DNA of 8,444 nt from an uncultured Erysipelotrichaceae bacterium (GTDB lineage Bacteria > Bacillota_I > Bacilli_A > RFN20 > CAG-826), in assembly GCA_902782395.1 (NCBI GenBank), contig CACZNF010000030.1:1-8444 (forward strand), read 5' to 3'. Made by a program: the position numbers and the translations under genes. Shown here piece after piece: positions 1 to 5,467 of the stretch (its first letter is position 1; each line of letters begins with the position of its first letter). The notes beneath the pieces are model-generated. The model saw only the letters and a program-made list of their open reading frames with translations, did no database searches and was not told where the DNA came from.

Positions 1-27
1 AAAGAATTAAACGAATTGGTGAAGTAA
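1..27 (+). CDS. Possible 3' end of an upstream gene (partial)
   Basis: The first reading frame is open from the left edge and ends at TAA (25-27), one base before the folD ATG. It would encode a tail of eight residues, KELNELVK. A second frame is also open and would end at a TGA overlapping the folD start (30-32), so the frame is not certain. Either way a gene probably runs into folD with almost no gap, as in a translationally coupled operon. Too little is visible to name it. Confidence 0.3.
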   Translation, partial: KELNELVK

Positions 28-28
28 T

Positions 29-823
29 ATGACCATTAAAGAATACGTTGCTCTTCGTAAGGAAGAGATTAAAAATTTAGTTTCTGGTTTAGATAGAAAG
101 CCATGCATCGCTATCGTCCAAGTTAACGAAGACGCAGCAAGCTATGCCTACGTCCGCGGTAAACTAAAAGATGCTGATGAATTAGGCATCAAAGCAGACC
201 TCATTAAGTTACCATTAGAAACAACTCAAGAAGAACTATTGAAGGTTATCGACACATTAAATAATGATGACATTCATGATGGCTTTATCGTGCAAATGCC
301 TTTACCAAAAGGTATCGATGAAGAGACCATTAAATTAGCAGTTGATCCTAAAAAAGATGTTGATGGTTTCCATCCATTATCATCACTTATTCCATGTACT
401 CCAAAAGGTATTATCAACTACTTACATTTTGAAAAGATCCAAATGCAAGGTAAGAACGCTGTAGTTATTGGACGTAGTAATATCGTCGGTAAACCAATGG
501 CTAAACTCTTGCTTAAAGAAAATATGAATGTCACCGTTTTGCATAGCAAAACCACTCCTGAAGATATGGCTTTCTATATCGCTCACGCAGATGTTATCGT
601 AGTTGCGATTGGTAAAGCTGGTTTCTTAGATAATCGCTTCACTTATAAAAAAGATGCCGTCATTGTCGATGTTGGCATTTCTAGAACTGAAGAAGGTCTA
701 AAAGGTGACGCAATTCCTAATCTTCCAGTTGGACTTCAAACCCCAGTTCCTGGTGGCGTTGGTCTAGCAACTAGATTAGCACTTTACGAAAACTTATTAG
801 AGATTTACGGCGTTAACAAGTAG
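29..823 (+). CDS. folD: FolD: methylenetetrahydrofolate dehydrogenase / methenyltetrahydrofolate cyclohydrolase
   Basis: Cytosolic bifunctional enzyme of one-carbon metabolism. It oxidises 5,10-methylene-THF to methenyl-THF with NAD(P)+ and hydrolyses that to 10-formyl-THF. Visible family motifs: the YxxxK catalytic pair (Y41, K45), QMPLPKGI (89-96), DVDGFHP (110-116, with the folate-binding Asp at 112), PCTPKGI (122-128), the dinucleotide-binding VIGRSNIVGKP (146-156) and PVPGGVG (239-245). At 264 residues it is shorter than the usual 280 or so. It lacks the first N-terminal strand of typical FolD, and stops in frame at 8-10 and 20-22 rule out a longer start. The loop between FHP and PCTP is only five residues (LSSLI) where about 14 are usual. 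Catalytic residues are intact, so activity is expected. A weak GGTGAAG precedes the ATG, which fits coupling to an upstream gene. Confidence 0.96.
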   Translation: MTIKEYVALRKEEIKNLVSGLDRKPCIAIVQVNEDAASYAYVRGKLKDADELGIKADLIKLPLETTQEELLKVIDTLNNDDIHDGFIVQMPLPKGIDEETIKLAVDPKKDVDGFHPLSSLIPCTPKGIINYLHFEKIQMQGKNAVVIGRSNIVGKPMAKLLLKENMNVTVLHSKTTPEDMAFYIAHADVIVVAIGKAGFLDNRFTYKKDAVIVDVGISRTEEGLKGDAIPNLPVGLQTPVPGGVGLATRLALYENLLEIYGVNK

Positions 824-840
824 GTTAGCGCCTTTTCTTT
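809..840 (+). terminator. Intrinsic terminator of folD, containing its stop codon
   Basis: GGCGTTAAC (809-817) pairs with GTTAGCGCC (824-832) through nine base pairs, one of them a wobble. The loop is six bases, and TTTTCTTT follows. The folD stop codon TAG (821-823) is in the loop. The stop codon of the convergent regulator (825-827) is in the descending arm. The minus-strand side has no T-tract, so it should stop only the folD transcript. Confidence 0.8.
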
Positions 841-1424
841 ATAAATGTAATTTTTCCTTTCTCTTTTTTAATGAGATGGCGGTTTACTAAACTCGTTAAA
901 AGGCGAGATAAAGTTTCTCTTTGAATGCCGATTTGAGCGGCTAATGCGGTTACGTTTTTGAAGATGATAACGTTATCGTTTTTACTAGCGTAATAAAATA
1001 GTCTTTCTTCAGCATTAGTAAATGATAAGAGTTGAATCCTAGCGTTAAGAGATTTGCCAAAGTCTGATTGTGCTTGTAAATATAGTTTTAAGAAGTCTTG
1101 GTTGTTTTGTAATAAGAAGACTAAGTTCTCTTTATTAATAAATGCGATGACGCACTTTTCTTTAGCAATGACATCACCGCGATACACTGGGTCACTAGAG
1201 AAGATTAAATTATTGCCAAAAATATCTCCCGCTTTTAAAGAGTTAAGTAACATTTCTTTACCTTTGAAGGCATAAGAGACGATATCAATCTTACCTGAGA
1301 CAATGATACCGATGTTCTCGCAGACATCACCTTCATGGGCGATAATGCTATTTTTGGTTACTTGATAACCATTCACTAGCTTATGTTCTTTTTTGCTTAA
1401 TACTTGTAAAAGTGGAATTTTCAT
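825..1424 (-). CDS. Crp/Fnr-family transcriptional regulator
   Basis: 199-residue regulator with an N-terminal cyclic-nucleotide-binding-type beta barrel (about 15-110), a dimerisation helix (about 110-140) and a C-terminal winged helix-turn-helix (about 155-198). The recognition helix reads RETLSR (169-174). R169, E170 and R174 match the CRP residues that read TGTGA, so a CRP-type operator is predicted. At the effector site GDIFG aligns with CRP GDFIG, but the cAMP-contacting Glu (E72 in CRP) is Asn71 here, and the Ser after the Arg is Gly83, so cAMP is an unlikely ligand. The only cysteines are C35 and C91, so there is no FNR-type iron-sulphur cluster. The gene converges on folD with one base between stop codons and diverges from the transport operon. 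GAGGT lies 12 nt before the ATG, a long spacing, inside the palindrome described separately. Family assignment is secure; ligand and targets are inferred. Confidence 0.93.
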   Translation of the reverse strand: MKIPLLQVLSKKEHKLVNGYQVTKNSIIAHEGDVCENIGIIVSGKIDIVSYAFKGKEMLLNSLKAGDIFGNNLIFSSDPVYRGDVIAKEKCVIAFINKENLVFLLQNNQDFLKLYLQAQSDFGKSLNARIQLLSFTNAEERLFYYASKNDNVIIFKNVTALAAQIGIQRETLSRLLTSLVNRHLIKKEKGKITFIKKRR

Positions 1425-1432
1425 AATATTTG

Positions 1433-1448
1433 TGTGACCTCAATCACA
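1433..1448. promoter_or_regulatory. Perfect CRP-type operator TGTGA-N6-TCACA
   Basis: TGTGACCTCAATCACA has two perfectly inverted TGTGA half sites with the six-base spacing of the E. coli CRP consensus. It is centred at 1440.5, in the gap between the Crp-like gene and the transport operon. The regulator encoded next to it has the Arg-Glu-xxx-Arg recognition residues expected for this sequence. Binding is inferred, not shown. Confidence 0.82.
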
Positions 1449-1480
1449 TTTTATTATAAATCGTTCCTGTATAATTACAA
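1446..1480 (-). promoter_or_regulatory. Predicted promoter of the Crp-like regulator
   Basis: On the minus strand TTGTAA (1480-1475), a 16-base spacer and an exact TATAAT (1458-1453) form a sigma-A type promoter. The predicted start is near 1446, so the operator at 1433-1448 would cover the transcription start and the first bases of the mRNA. That is a repressing position. Read by eye. Confidence 0.6.
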
Positions 1481-1482
1481 CG
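1470..1482 (+). promoter_or_regulatory. Predicted activator-dependent promoter of the transport operon
   Basis: An exact TATAAT -10 hexamer lies at 1470-1475, giving a predicted start near 1482. No recognisable -35 hexamer is found 16-18 bases upstream, where the sequence is CATTTT-like. The operator centre at 1440.5 is 41.5 bases upstream of the predicted start, the class II CRP position, where the bound protein replaces the -35 element. The leader would be only about 14-19 nt, with GGAGG (1482-1486) at its very 5' end. An alternative -10 (TATAAA, 1455-1460) cannot be excluded and would turn the site into a repressor site. Confidence 0.6.
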
Positions 1483-1495
1483 GAGGAATTCAAAA

Positions 1496-2461
1496 ATGAA
1501 AAAATATTTATCACTTATTGCAGTCGCCCTCGCGCTCACTGCATGCAATACTAACAGTTCTAATCAAGGTACAGGGGAGTTCGATCGTACATCCTTAAGC
1601 ATCATCACCCCAACAGGCGCTCCAGCTTTAGCGTTCTATAACTATTCCGGTAGCGAAAGATTTGAAACAAACTCAAATCCTGCAGAAGGTATCATCCCTC
1701 AAATGGTTACTGGCCAAAAAGATGTTGTTGTCTTACCAACTAACGCTGGTATGCAAGCCATCTTAAACAAGAAAGCAGAATATCAAATTGCTGCAACTAT
1801 CACATTTGGTAACTTCTATCTCGTTAGCATGAACAATGACACTAACAAGACATTAGACGCTGATGACACAATTCTCCTTTTCCAAAAAGGTAATGTCCCA
1901 GATAAGGTCTTCCATTATGTTTATGGTGATGACTATAACAGCAACATTCATTATGTCTCTGCTGTCAGTGACGCTGCTGCGGCAGTTAACGCTGGTTTCT
2001 TCGCGGATGCAGAAACAGGTAACAACATTGTTCCTAACTATGTCTTACTAGCCCAACCTGTCTTAACCACAGTCTTGAATAAGAATGCGGATAAGGGTTA
2101 TGCAGTCTACGCTGATATGCAAGCTAAGTATAAAGAAAAATCAAACAATCAAGCTTTATTCCAAGCCTCTGTCTTTGTTAAGAAGAGCCTTGATAGAAAA
2201 GTTGTTACATCATTCTTAGATTCTTTAAAAGCGGATATTGACGCTGCTATTAAGAATCCTGAAGTGATTCAAGAAGCTTTAAAGGATGCACAAGACGCTC
2301 AAACAGTCTATGGCATTGCTCCAGCTATGGCGACTACAGTCACTAAAAACAACAACGGCATGGGTTTAGGTTTCGAACGTGCGATCAATAATAAAGAAGC
2401 TGTTGAAACCTTCTTAAAGCTCTTTGGTATTGAGGGTTTTGATGAGGAAGTTTATTTCTAA
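1496..2461 (+). CDS. Lipoprotein solute-binding protein of a NitT/TauT-type ABC transporter
   Basis: 321-residue extracellular, membrane-anchored binding protein. The N-terminus is a lipoprotein signal: basic MKK, a short hydrophobic stretch, then the lipobox L14-T15-A16-C17, with Cys17 the predicted lipidated residue. An Asn-, Ser- and Gly-rich tether follows to about residue 28. The mature domain opens with TPTGAPALAF (38-47) and has DVVVLPTNAG, then TFGNFYLVS, a pattern seen in SsuA/TauA/ThiY-like periplasmic-fold proteins. The ligand cannot be read from sequence; sulfonates, pyrimidine precursors and others are all possible. A good GGAGG (1482-1486) lies nine bases before the ATG. The next gene, a permease, overlaps its end by 20 bases. 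The perfect CRP-type site upstream suggests control by the divergent regulator. Confidence 0.87.
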   Translation: MKKYLSLIAVALALTACNTNSSNQGTGEFDRTSLSIITPTGAPALAFYNYSGSERFETNSNPAEGIIPQMVTGQKDVVVLPTNAGMQAILNKKAEYQIAATITFGNFYLVSMNNDTNKTLDADDTILLFQKGNVPDKVFHYVYGDDYNSNIHYVSAVSDAAAAVNAGFFADAETGNNIVPNYVLLAQPVLTTVLNKNADKGYAVYADMQAKYKEKSNNQALFQASVFVKKSLDRKVVTSFLDSLKADIDAAIKNPEVIQEALKDAQDAQTVYGIAPAMATTVTKNNNGMGLGFERAINNKEAVETFLKLFGIEGFDEEVYF

Positions 2462-3209
2462 TAAATTTGTACTCTTTGCCTTAGGCATTTTATTCGTTAT
2501 TGCTTTATGGATAATTCTTTCGTTGTGCTTTGATGTCAACGGAGGAATTTTTCCTTCTCCGATAGAAACATTTGCTAAGTTTGGAGAGTTATTACAAGAT
2601 CCATATTCTTATAAATGTTTAGGCTATACATTCTTAAGAATGTTTGTGGGTTTTGCTATTTCCTTTGTCTTGGCTTTAATAACTGGCATACTAGCGGGCA
2701 ATCATGAGGCATTTTATGATTTCTTAAAACCATTAATGACCGTGATTAAAAGTATTCCAACAGTTGTTTTAGTATTCTTATTTGTGGTCCTTGTTGCCCC
2801 TAAGAACGCCCCTATTCTTGTCGTCTTTGTCATTTGCTTTCCTATTCTTTATGAAGCAGTGGCAGGTGGCATTAAAAAGGTTGATAAGCAAGTTATTGAA
2901 GCATCCGAAGTTGATGGAGCGGGATATTTCAAAAGAGTTTTATTTATAAAACTACCTTTATCTCTTTCCTATATTATTGTCGGTATTGTTTCAAGTTTTT
3001 CCTTATCTTTTAAAATTGAGATTATGGCGGAAGTCATTACTGGTTATACCCGTAATGGTTTAGGTAGTGTCATCCACTACGTCCAGCAAGAAGATCCCAC
3101 AAATTTAACTGGTGTTTTTGCCTATGCGTTGTTCGCTATTATCTTCATGCTTTTATTCTCTTTATTAGAAACGATTATTAAACAAATAATTAAAAAGCAA
3201 AACAATTGA
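2442..3209 (+). CDS. ABC transporter permease, NitT/TauT/SsuC type
   Basis: Inner-membrane channel subunit, 255 residues from the ATG at 2442. A longer frame from a TTG at 2424 is open, but ATG 2442 is preferred because TGAGGG (2431-2436) lies five bases upstream, giving an ordinary overlap with the binding protein gene. Six hydrophobic segments are visible, starting with FVLFALGILFVIALWIILSL and ending with the segment before the basic tail IIKQIIKKQNN. The cytoplasmic EAA loop is complete: EAS, three residues, Gly, nine residues, I, one residue, LP (EASEVDGAG through IKLP), so it should dock an ATPase. No ATP-binding subunit is encoded next to it: the next gene is rubrerythrin, and the only nucleotide-binding protein in the window is the RecN remnant. 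The ATPase is presumably encoded elsewhere or shared. Confidence 0.9.
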   Translation: MRKFISNKFVLFALGILFVIALWIILSLCFDVNGGIFPSPIETFAKFGELLQDPYSYKCLGYTFLRMFVGFAISFVLALITGILAGNHEAFYDFLKPLMTVIKSIPTVVLVFLFVVLVAPKNAPILVVFVICFPILYEAVAGGIKKVDKQVIEASEVDGAGYFKRVLFIKLPLSLSYIIVGIVSSFSLSFKIEIMAEVITGYTRNGLGSVIHYVQQEDPTNLTGVFAYALFAIIFMLLFSLLETIIKQIIKKQNN

Positions 3210-3256
3210 ATAAGTATAGTATTTAAACTAAACTTAATTTAAGGAGAACATACACA

Positions 3257-3796
3257 ATGGAATTAAAAGGAAGTAAAACAGAAAAGAATTTAGAGATGGC
3301 TTTTGCTGGTGAATCTCAAGCCCGCAACAAATATACATATTTTGCCAGCCAAGCTAAGAAAGAAGGCTATGAACAAATTGCCGCGATTTTCTTAGAAACA
3401 GCAGAAAATGAAAAAGAACACGCTAAGATGTGGTTCAAATATTTACATAATGGTCAAGTTCCAAACACCATTGAGAACTTAAAAGCCGCCGCTGAAGGCG
3501 AAAACTTTGAATGGACCGATATGTATAAGAAAATGGCAGAAGAAGCTAAAGAAGAAGGCTTTATGGAAATTGCCGCTAAGTTTGCTCTTGTTGCTAAGAT
3601 CGAAGCAGAACACGAACAAAGATACCTTAAGCTTTTAGAAAAGGTCAAAGCGGATAAAGTATTCATCGCTCCTGATGTCGTCGTCTGGAAGTGCCGTAAC
3701 TGTGGCCATATCCACATTGGTAAAGAAGCACCAAAGATTTGCCCAGCTTGTGCTCATCCACAATCCTATTTCGAATTAAGAGTCGAAAATTATTAA
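3257..3796 (+). CDS. Rubrerythrin
   Basis: Cytosolic non-haem iron peroxidase that reduces hydrogen peroxide in anaerobes, with electrons usually coming from rubredoxin or NADH-rubredoxin reductase. Residues 1-130 form the ferritin-like four-helix domain with di-iron ligands E19, E52-x2-H55 and E116-x2-H119 and an acidic helix between (about 85-100). Residues 140-179 form the C-terminal rubredoxin-like domain with C146-x2-C149 and C162-x2-C165 for one iron. The 179-residue length is normal. AAGGAG (3241-3246) lies ten bases before the ATG. No terminator is visible between the permease and this gene, so read-through is possible. Weak promoter candidates are present in the 47-base gap (TATAGT at 3215-3220, or TTGAAT/TAAACT with 17-base spacing). 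No convincing PerR box was seen. Confidence 0.96.
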   Translation: MELKGSKTEKNLEMAFAGESQARNKYTYFASQAKKEGYEQIAAIFLETAENEKEHAKMWFKYLHNGQVPNTIENLKAAAEGENFEWTDMYKKMAEEAKEEGFMEIAAKFALVAKIEAEHEQRYLKLLEKVKADKVFIAPDVVVWKCRNCGHIHIGKEAPKICPACAHPQSYFELRVENY

Positions 3797-3811
3797 TCTT
3801 TAATTTAAATT

Positions 3812-3856
3812 AAAAAGAAGCACAGAGACAACACTTTGTGCTTTTTAATTTTATTA
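3812..3856 (+). terminator. Intrinsic terminator after rubrerythrin
   Basis: GAAGCACAGAG (3817-3827) pairs with CTTTGTGCTTT (3834-3844) through 11 pairs including two wobbles. The loop is ACAACA, with an A-rich 5' flank and a following TTTAATTTT. It separates the rubrerythrin transcript from the tRNA unit. Confidence 0.85.
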
Positions 3857-3866
3857 AAATTTCCTA

Positions 3867-3895
3867 TTGCAATTATTAATATTTTCTATGATAAT
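3867..3895 (+). promoter_or_regulatory. Predicted promoter of the tRNA pair
   Basis: TTGCAA (3867-3872), a 17-base spacer and GATAAT (3890-3895) resemble a sigma-A promoter. The predicted start is near 3902, 13 bases before the tRNA-Asp gene. It lies just after the rubrerythrin terminator, where an independent tRNA promoter is expected. Confidence 0.6.
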
Positions 3896-3898
3896 AAT

Positions 3899-3997
3899 AA
3901 AGCGCGTTACAAACGGATCTGTGGTGTAGCGGTTAACATGTCTCCCTGTCACGGAGAAGACCGCGGGTTCGATTCCCGTCAGATCCGCCAGCGCTTT
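3899..3997. repeat. Inverted repeat AAAGCGC/GCGCTTT flanking tRNA-Asp
   Basis: AAAGCGC (3899-3905), just at the predicted transcription start, is the perfect inverse complement of GCGCTTT (3991-3997), which begins right after the encoded CCA and continues as a T-run to 4000. The two could pair in the precursor, holding leader and trailer together around the tRNA. The functional reading is inference. Confidence 0.5.
3915..3990 (+). tRNA. tRNA-Asp (GTC anticodon)
   Basis: 76-nt gene with complete cloverleaf. Acceptor stem GGATCTG/CAGATCC, discriminator G and encoded CCA. D-loop AGCGGTTA with G18-G19. Anticodon stem TCTCC/GGAGA with loop CTGTCAC, anticodon GTC, decoding GAU and GAC. T-stem GCGGG/CCCGT with the canonical loop TTCGATT. 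It is the first gene of a two-tRNA unit, 18 bases before tRNA-Phe. Confidence 0.98.
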
Positions 3998-4008
3998 TTT
4001 AAAGAAAT

Positions 4009-4084
4009 GGCTCGGTAGCTCAGTTAGTAGAGCATCAGACTGAAAATCTGAGTGTCGCCGGCGCGCTCCCGGCCTGAGCCACCA
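4009..4084 (+). tRNA. tRNA-Phe (GAA anticodon) with aberrant T-loop and D-loop
   Basis: 76-nt gene with CCA encoded. All four stems form: acceptor GGCTCGG/CTGAGCC (one G-T), D-stem GCTC/GAGC, anticodon stem TCAGA/TCTGA and T-stem GCCGG/CCGGC. The anticodon loop CTGAAAA gives GAA, decoding UUU and UUC, and the discriminator is A as expected for Phe. The T-loop reads CGCGCTC instead of TTCGANY, so T54, T55 and A58 are replaced. The D-loop reads AGTTAGTA instead of AGTTGGTA, so G18 is A. The G18-psi55 tertiary contact of the elbow is therefore lost on both sides. Position and promoter say it is transcribed. Whether it works normally in translation is uncertain. Confidence 0.9.
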
Positions 4085-4095
4085 TTTTATTGGAT

Positions 4096-4118
4096 AAGAC
4101 ACATTTGTGTCTTTTTTT
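4096..4118 (+). terminator. Intrinsic terminator of the tRNA unit
   Basis: AAGACAC (4096-4102) pairs with GTGTCTT (4107-4113) around the loop ATTT and runs into a T-tract (4112-4118). It lies 12 bases after the CCA of tRNA-Phe. Confidence 0.85.
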
Positions 4119-4135
4119 CTTTCTCACGATATAAG

Positions 4136-4166
4136 AAAAAACCACTAGTCGAGAAACTAGTGGTTT
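4136..4166 (-). terminator. Intrinsic terminator of the minus-strand membrane protein gene
   Basis: A perfect 11-bp stem, AAACCACTAGT (4139-4149) with ACTAGTGGTTT (4156-4166), encloses the loop CGAGAA. On the minus strand the hairpin is followed by a T-run (the A-run at 4136-4141), about 20 bases after the stop codon of the gene at 4185. It may also back up the tRNA terminator from the other side, since GTTTT follows on the plus strand. Confidence 0.85.
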
Positions 4167-4184
4167 GTTTTAGTTAATTAATAA

Positions 4185-5366
4185 CTAGTCTTGTTTTTGT
4201 GTTTCTTTTGGCTCATCGCCTTCTGGTCTTGGAAGACCGACTTTGGCCATCACATCATCAACAAGTTTCTTTGCTCTACGATAAGCTAAATCGCTCTTAA
4301 CGCGGAGTAAGCATGGAAGATCTTCGTATTTCTTCGCTTCTGCTCTTTCAACTGGAATTGTTGATTCAGCATAATCATCTGGATTGAGGTTGAGGTAAAC
4401 ACGGAGGTGTTTGCCGACGATTGTCACGAAGACATAACGTTGTCTCTTATATGAGAATGTATCACCTGGAATGGAGACACGGTTTCTCAAACCATACCAT
4501 TTAATATAGTCTCTTAAGTCGTAATATTTATGACGTAAGTCGTAGACACTGTTTCTTAAGCGGGTTTCGAATGGTTTTCTCTTTCTCTTACCCTTAATGA
4601 CTAAACCTTCTGGACCTTCGACGACTGGGGCTTCATCTTCTTCTTCCTCTTCGTCTTCTTCTTCCTCTTCAGGTTCTTCTTCTGGTTCAGGCTCTGGTTC
4701 TGGTTCTGGCTCTGGTTGTGGAGCTGGAGCAGGAGCTGGTTCTTCTTCCTCTTCTTTTTCAGCGTGGTATTCTTCGACGTGTTCGTCGAGACCTTCTTTA
4801 ACGAGTTTACGAACTTCTCTCTTATCTAAGCCTTCAGCAGCAGCAGCTTCTTTTGGATCTTCGCCAGCAGCTTTTTGTAATAAGCCAAAGAGCATTCTGA
4901 ATACTGGTAATAAAACAAAGAAGATAGCGAATAGATTAAGACCAAACGCACCTGCTAATAAGAGGAACGCAGAGATTCTTAAAACGCCCATTTGAATCAT
5001 AGGAATGGCAAGGATGAGGATGAATGGTAAGAAGCCAATCGCGACAACAATGCCAACGGCGGATAATAAGAAAGCTGGTTTCTTTTTGACAATGGCCATA
5101 ACAATTGTTGCAATACCTAAAGTAATGGCAACAAAAACGAGCGCAACACCAATGAAGGCTGTTTCATGATTGAAATAATGAGGGTTCCACATATTAACGT
5201 AGTCACCAATAGCTGCCCTTGGGCCATAAACAAAGATTTGGCTATTAATGAGACCTTGGCCGCCATCGATTAATGGTGTGACCATACAAATACCAACTAG
5301 TAAGGCACAAATTAACCATAAAGCTAAACCAATACAAGAGGAACGCAAAATTTTCTTGTTTTCCAT
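4185..5366 (-). CDS. Four-helix membrane protein with Glu/Pro linker and basic C-terminal domain, function unknown
   Basis: 393 residues with no confident gene name. Hydrophobic helices at about 12-32, 70-93, 98-124 and 131-163 make a polytopic membrane part. A short charged helical stretch (165-204) leads to a highly acidic linker (205-245): Ala-Pro repeats, then Pro-Glu repeats, then nearly pure Glu/Asp. A basic patch (KGKRKRK, 258-264) opens a C-terminal domain (about 260-380) with conserved-looking segments such as YDLRDYIKWYGLRNRV, VGKHLRVYLNLNPDDY and KKYEDLPCLLRVKS. From memory, similar segments occur at the C-terminus of other uncharacterised Bacillota proteins; I cannot name the family. 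The tail is hydrophilic (ETQKQD). AAGGAG lies 11 bases before the ATG. It is a single-gene unit with its own promoter and terminator. Confidence 0.85.
   Translation of the reverse strand: MENKKILRSSCIGLALWLICALLVGICMVTPLIDGGQGLINSQIFVYGPRAAIGDYVNMWNPHYFNHETAFIGVALVFVAITLGIATIVMAIVKKKPAFLLSAVGIVVAIGFLPFILILAIPMIQMGVLRISAFLLLAGAFGLNLFAIFFVLLPVFRMLFGLLQKAAGEDPKEAAAAEGLDKREVRKLVKEGLDEHVEEYHAEKEEEEEPAPAPAPQPEPEPEPEPEPEEEPEEEEEDEEEEEDEAPVVEGPEGLVIKGKRKRKPFETRLRNSVYDLRHKYYDLRDYIKWYGLRNRVSIPGDTFSYKRQRYVFVTIVGKHLRVYLNLNPDDYAESTIPVERAEAKKYEDLPCLLRVKSDLAYRRAKKLVDDVMAKVGLPRPEGDEPKETQKQD
4632..4754 (-). repeat. Low-complexity Glu/Pro-coding tract
   Basis: About 120 bases of GAA/GAG, GAT/GAC and CCA/CCT/CCC/GCT-type codons encode the acidic linker of the membrane protein (residues 205-245). 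The coding strand is strongly purine-rich in the Glu/Asp part, and the opposite strand is a CTTCTT-like pyrimidine run. Such tracts are prone to length change by slippage in 3- or 6-base steps, so linker length may vary between strains. Confidence 0.8.
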
Positions 5367-5428
5367 GGATAGAATATCTCCTTATTTATTTTAATGTAAT
5401 TCCGATTTCGCGCGTTTGCAAGTAATAA

Positions 5429-5457
5429 AATATATAAAAAGTTGAAAAATATGTAAA
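5429..5457 (-). promoter_or_regulatory. Predicted promoter of the membrane protein gene
   Basis: On the minus strand TTTACA (5457-5452), a 17-base spacer and TATATT (5434-5429) fit a sigma-A promoter well. The start would be near 5422, giving a leader of about 55 nt before the ATG at 5366. Confidence 0.6.
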
Positions 5458-5467
5458 AAATCATGCA

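Noticed and set aside
3210..3256. PerR-type operator before rubrerythrin
   Set aside because: The AT-rich sequence has only partial symmetry (TTAAA and TTTAA arms) and does not match TTATAAT-N-ATTATAA.
3454..3717. Minus-strand frame inside rubrerythrin, and similar frames inside the binding protein and regulator genes
   Set aside because: Shadows of well-supported genes in other frames.
3854..4102. Minus-strand and plus-strand frames across the tRNA pair
   Set aside because: They cover two clear tRNA genes and their flanks and have no ribosome sites.
4597..4995. 132-residue plus-strand frame rich in Ser and Gly
   Set aside because: It is the antisense image of the Glu/Pro tract and helices of the minus-strand membrane protein; its low complexity comes from CTT/TCT runs.
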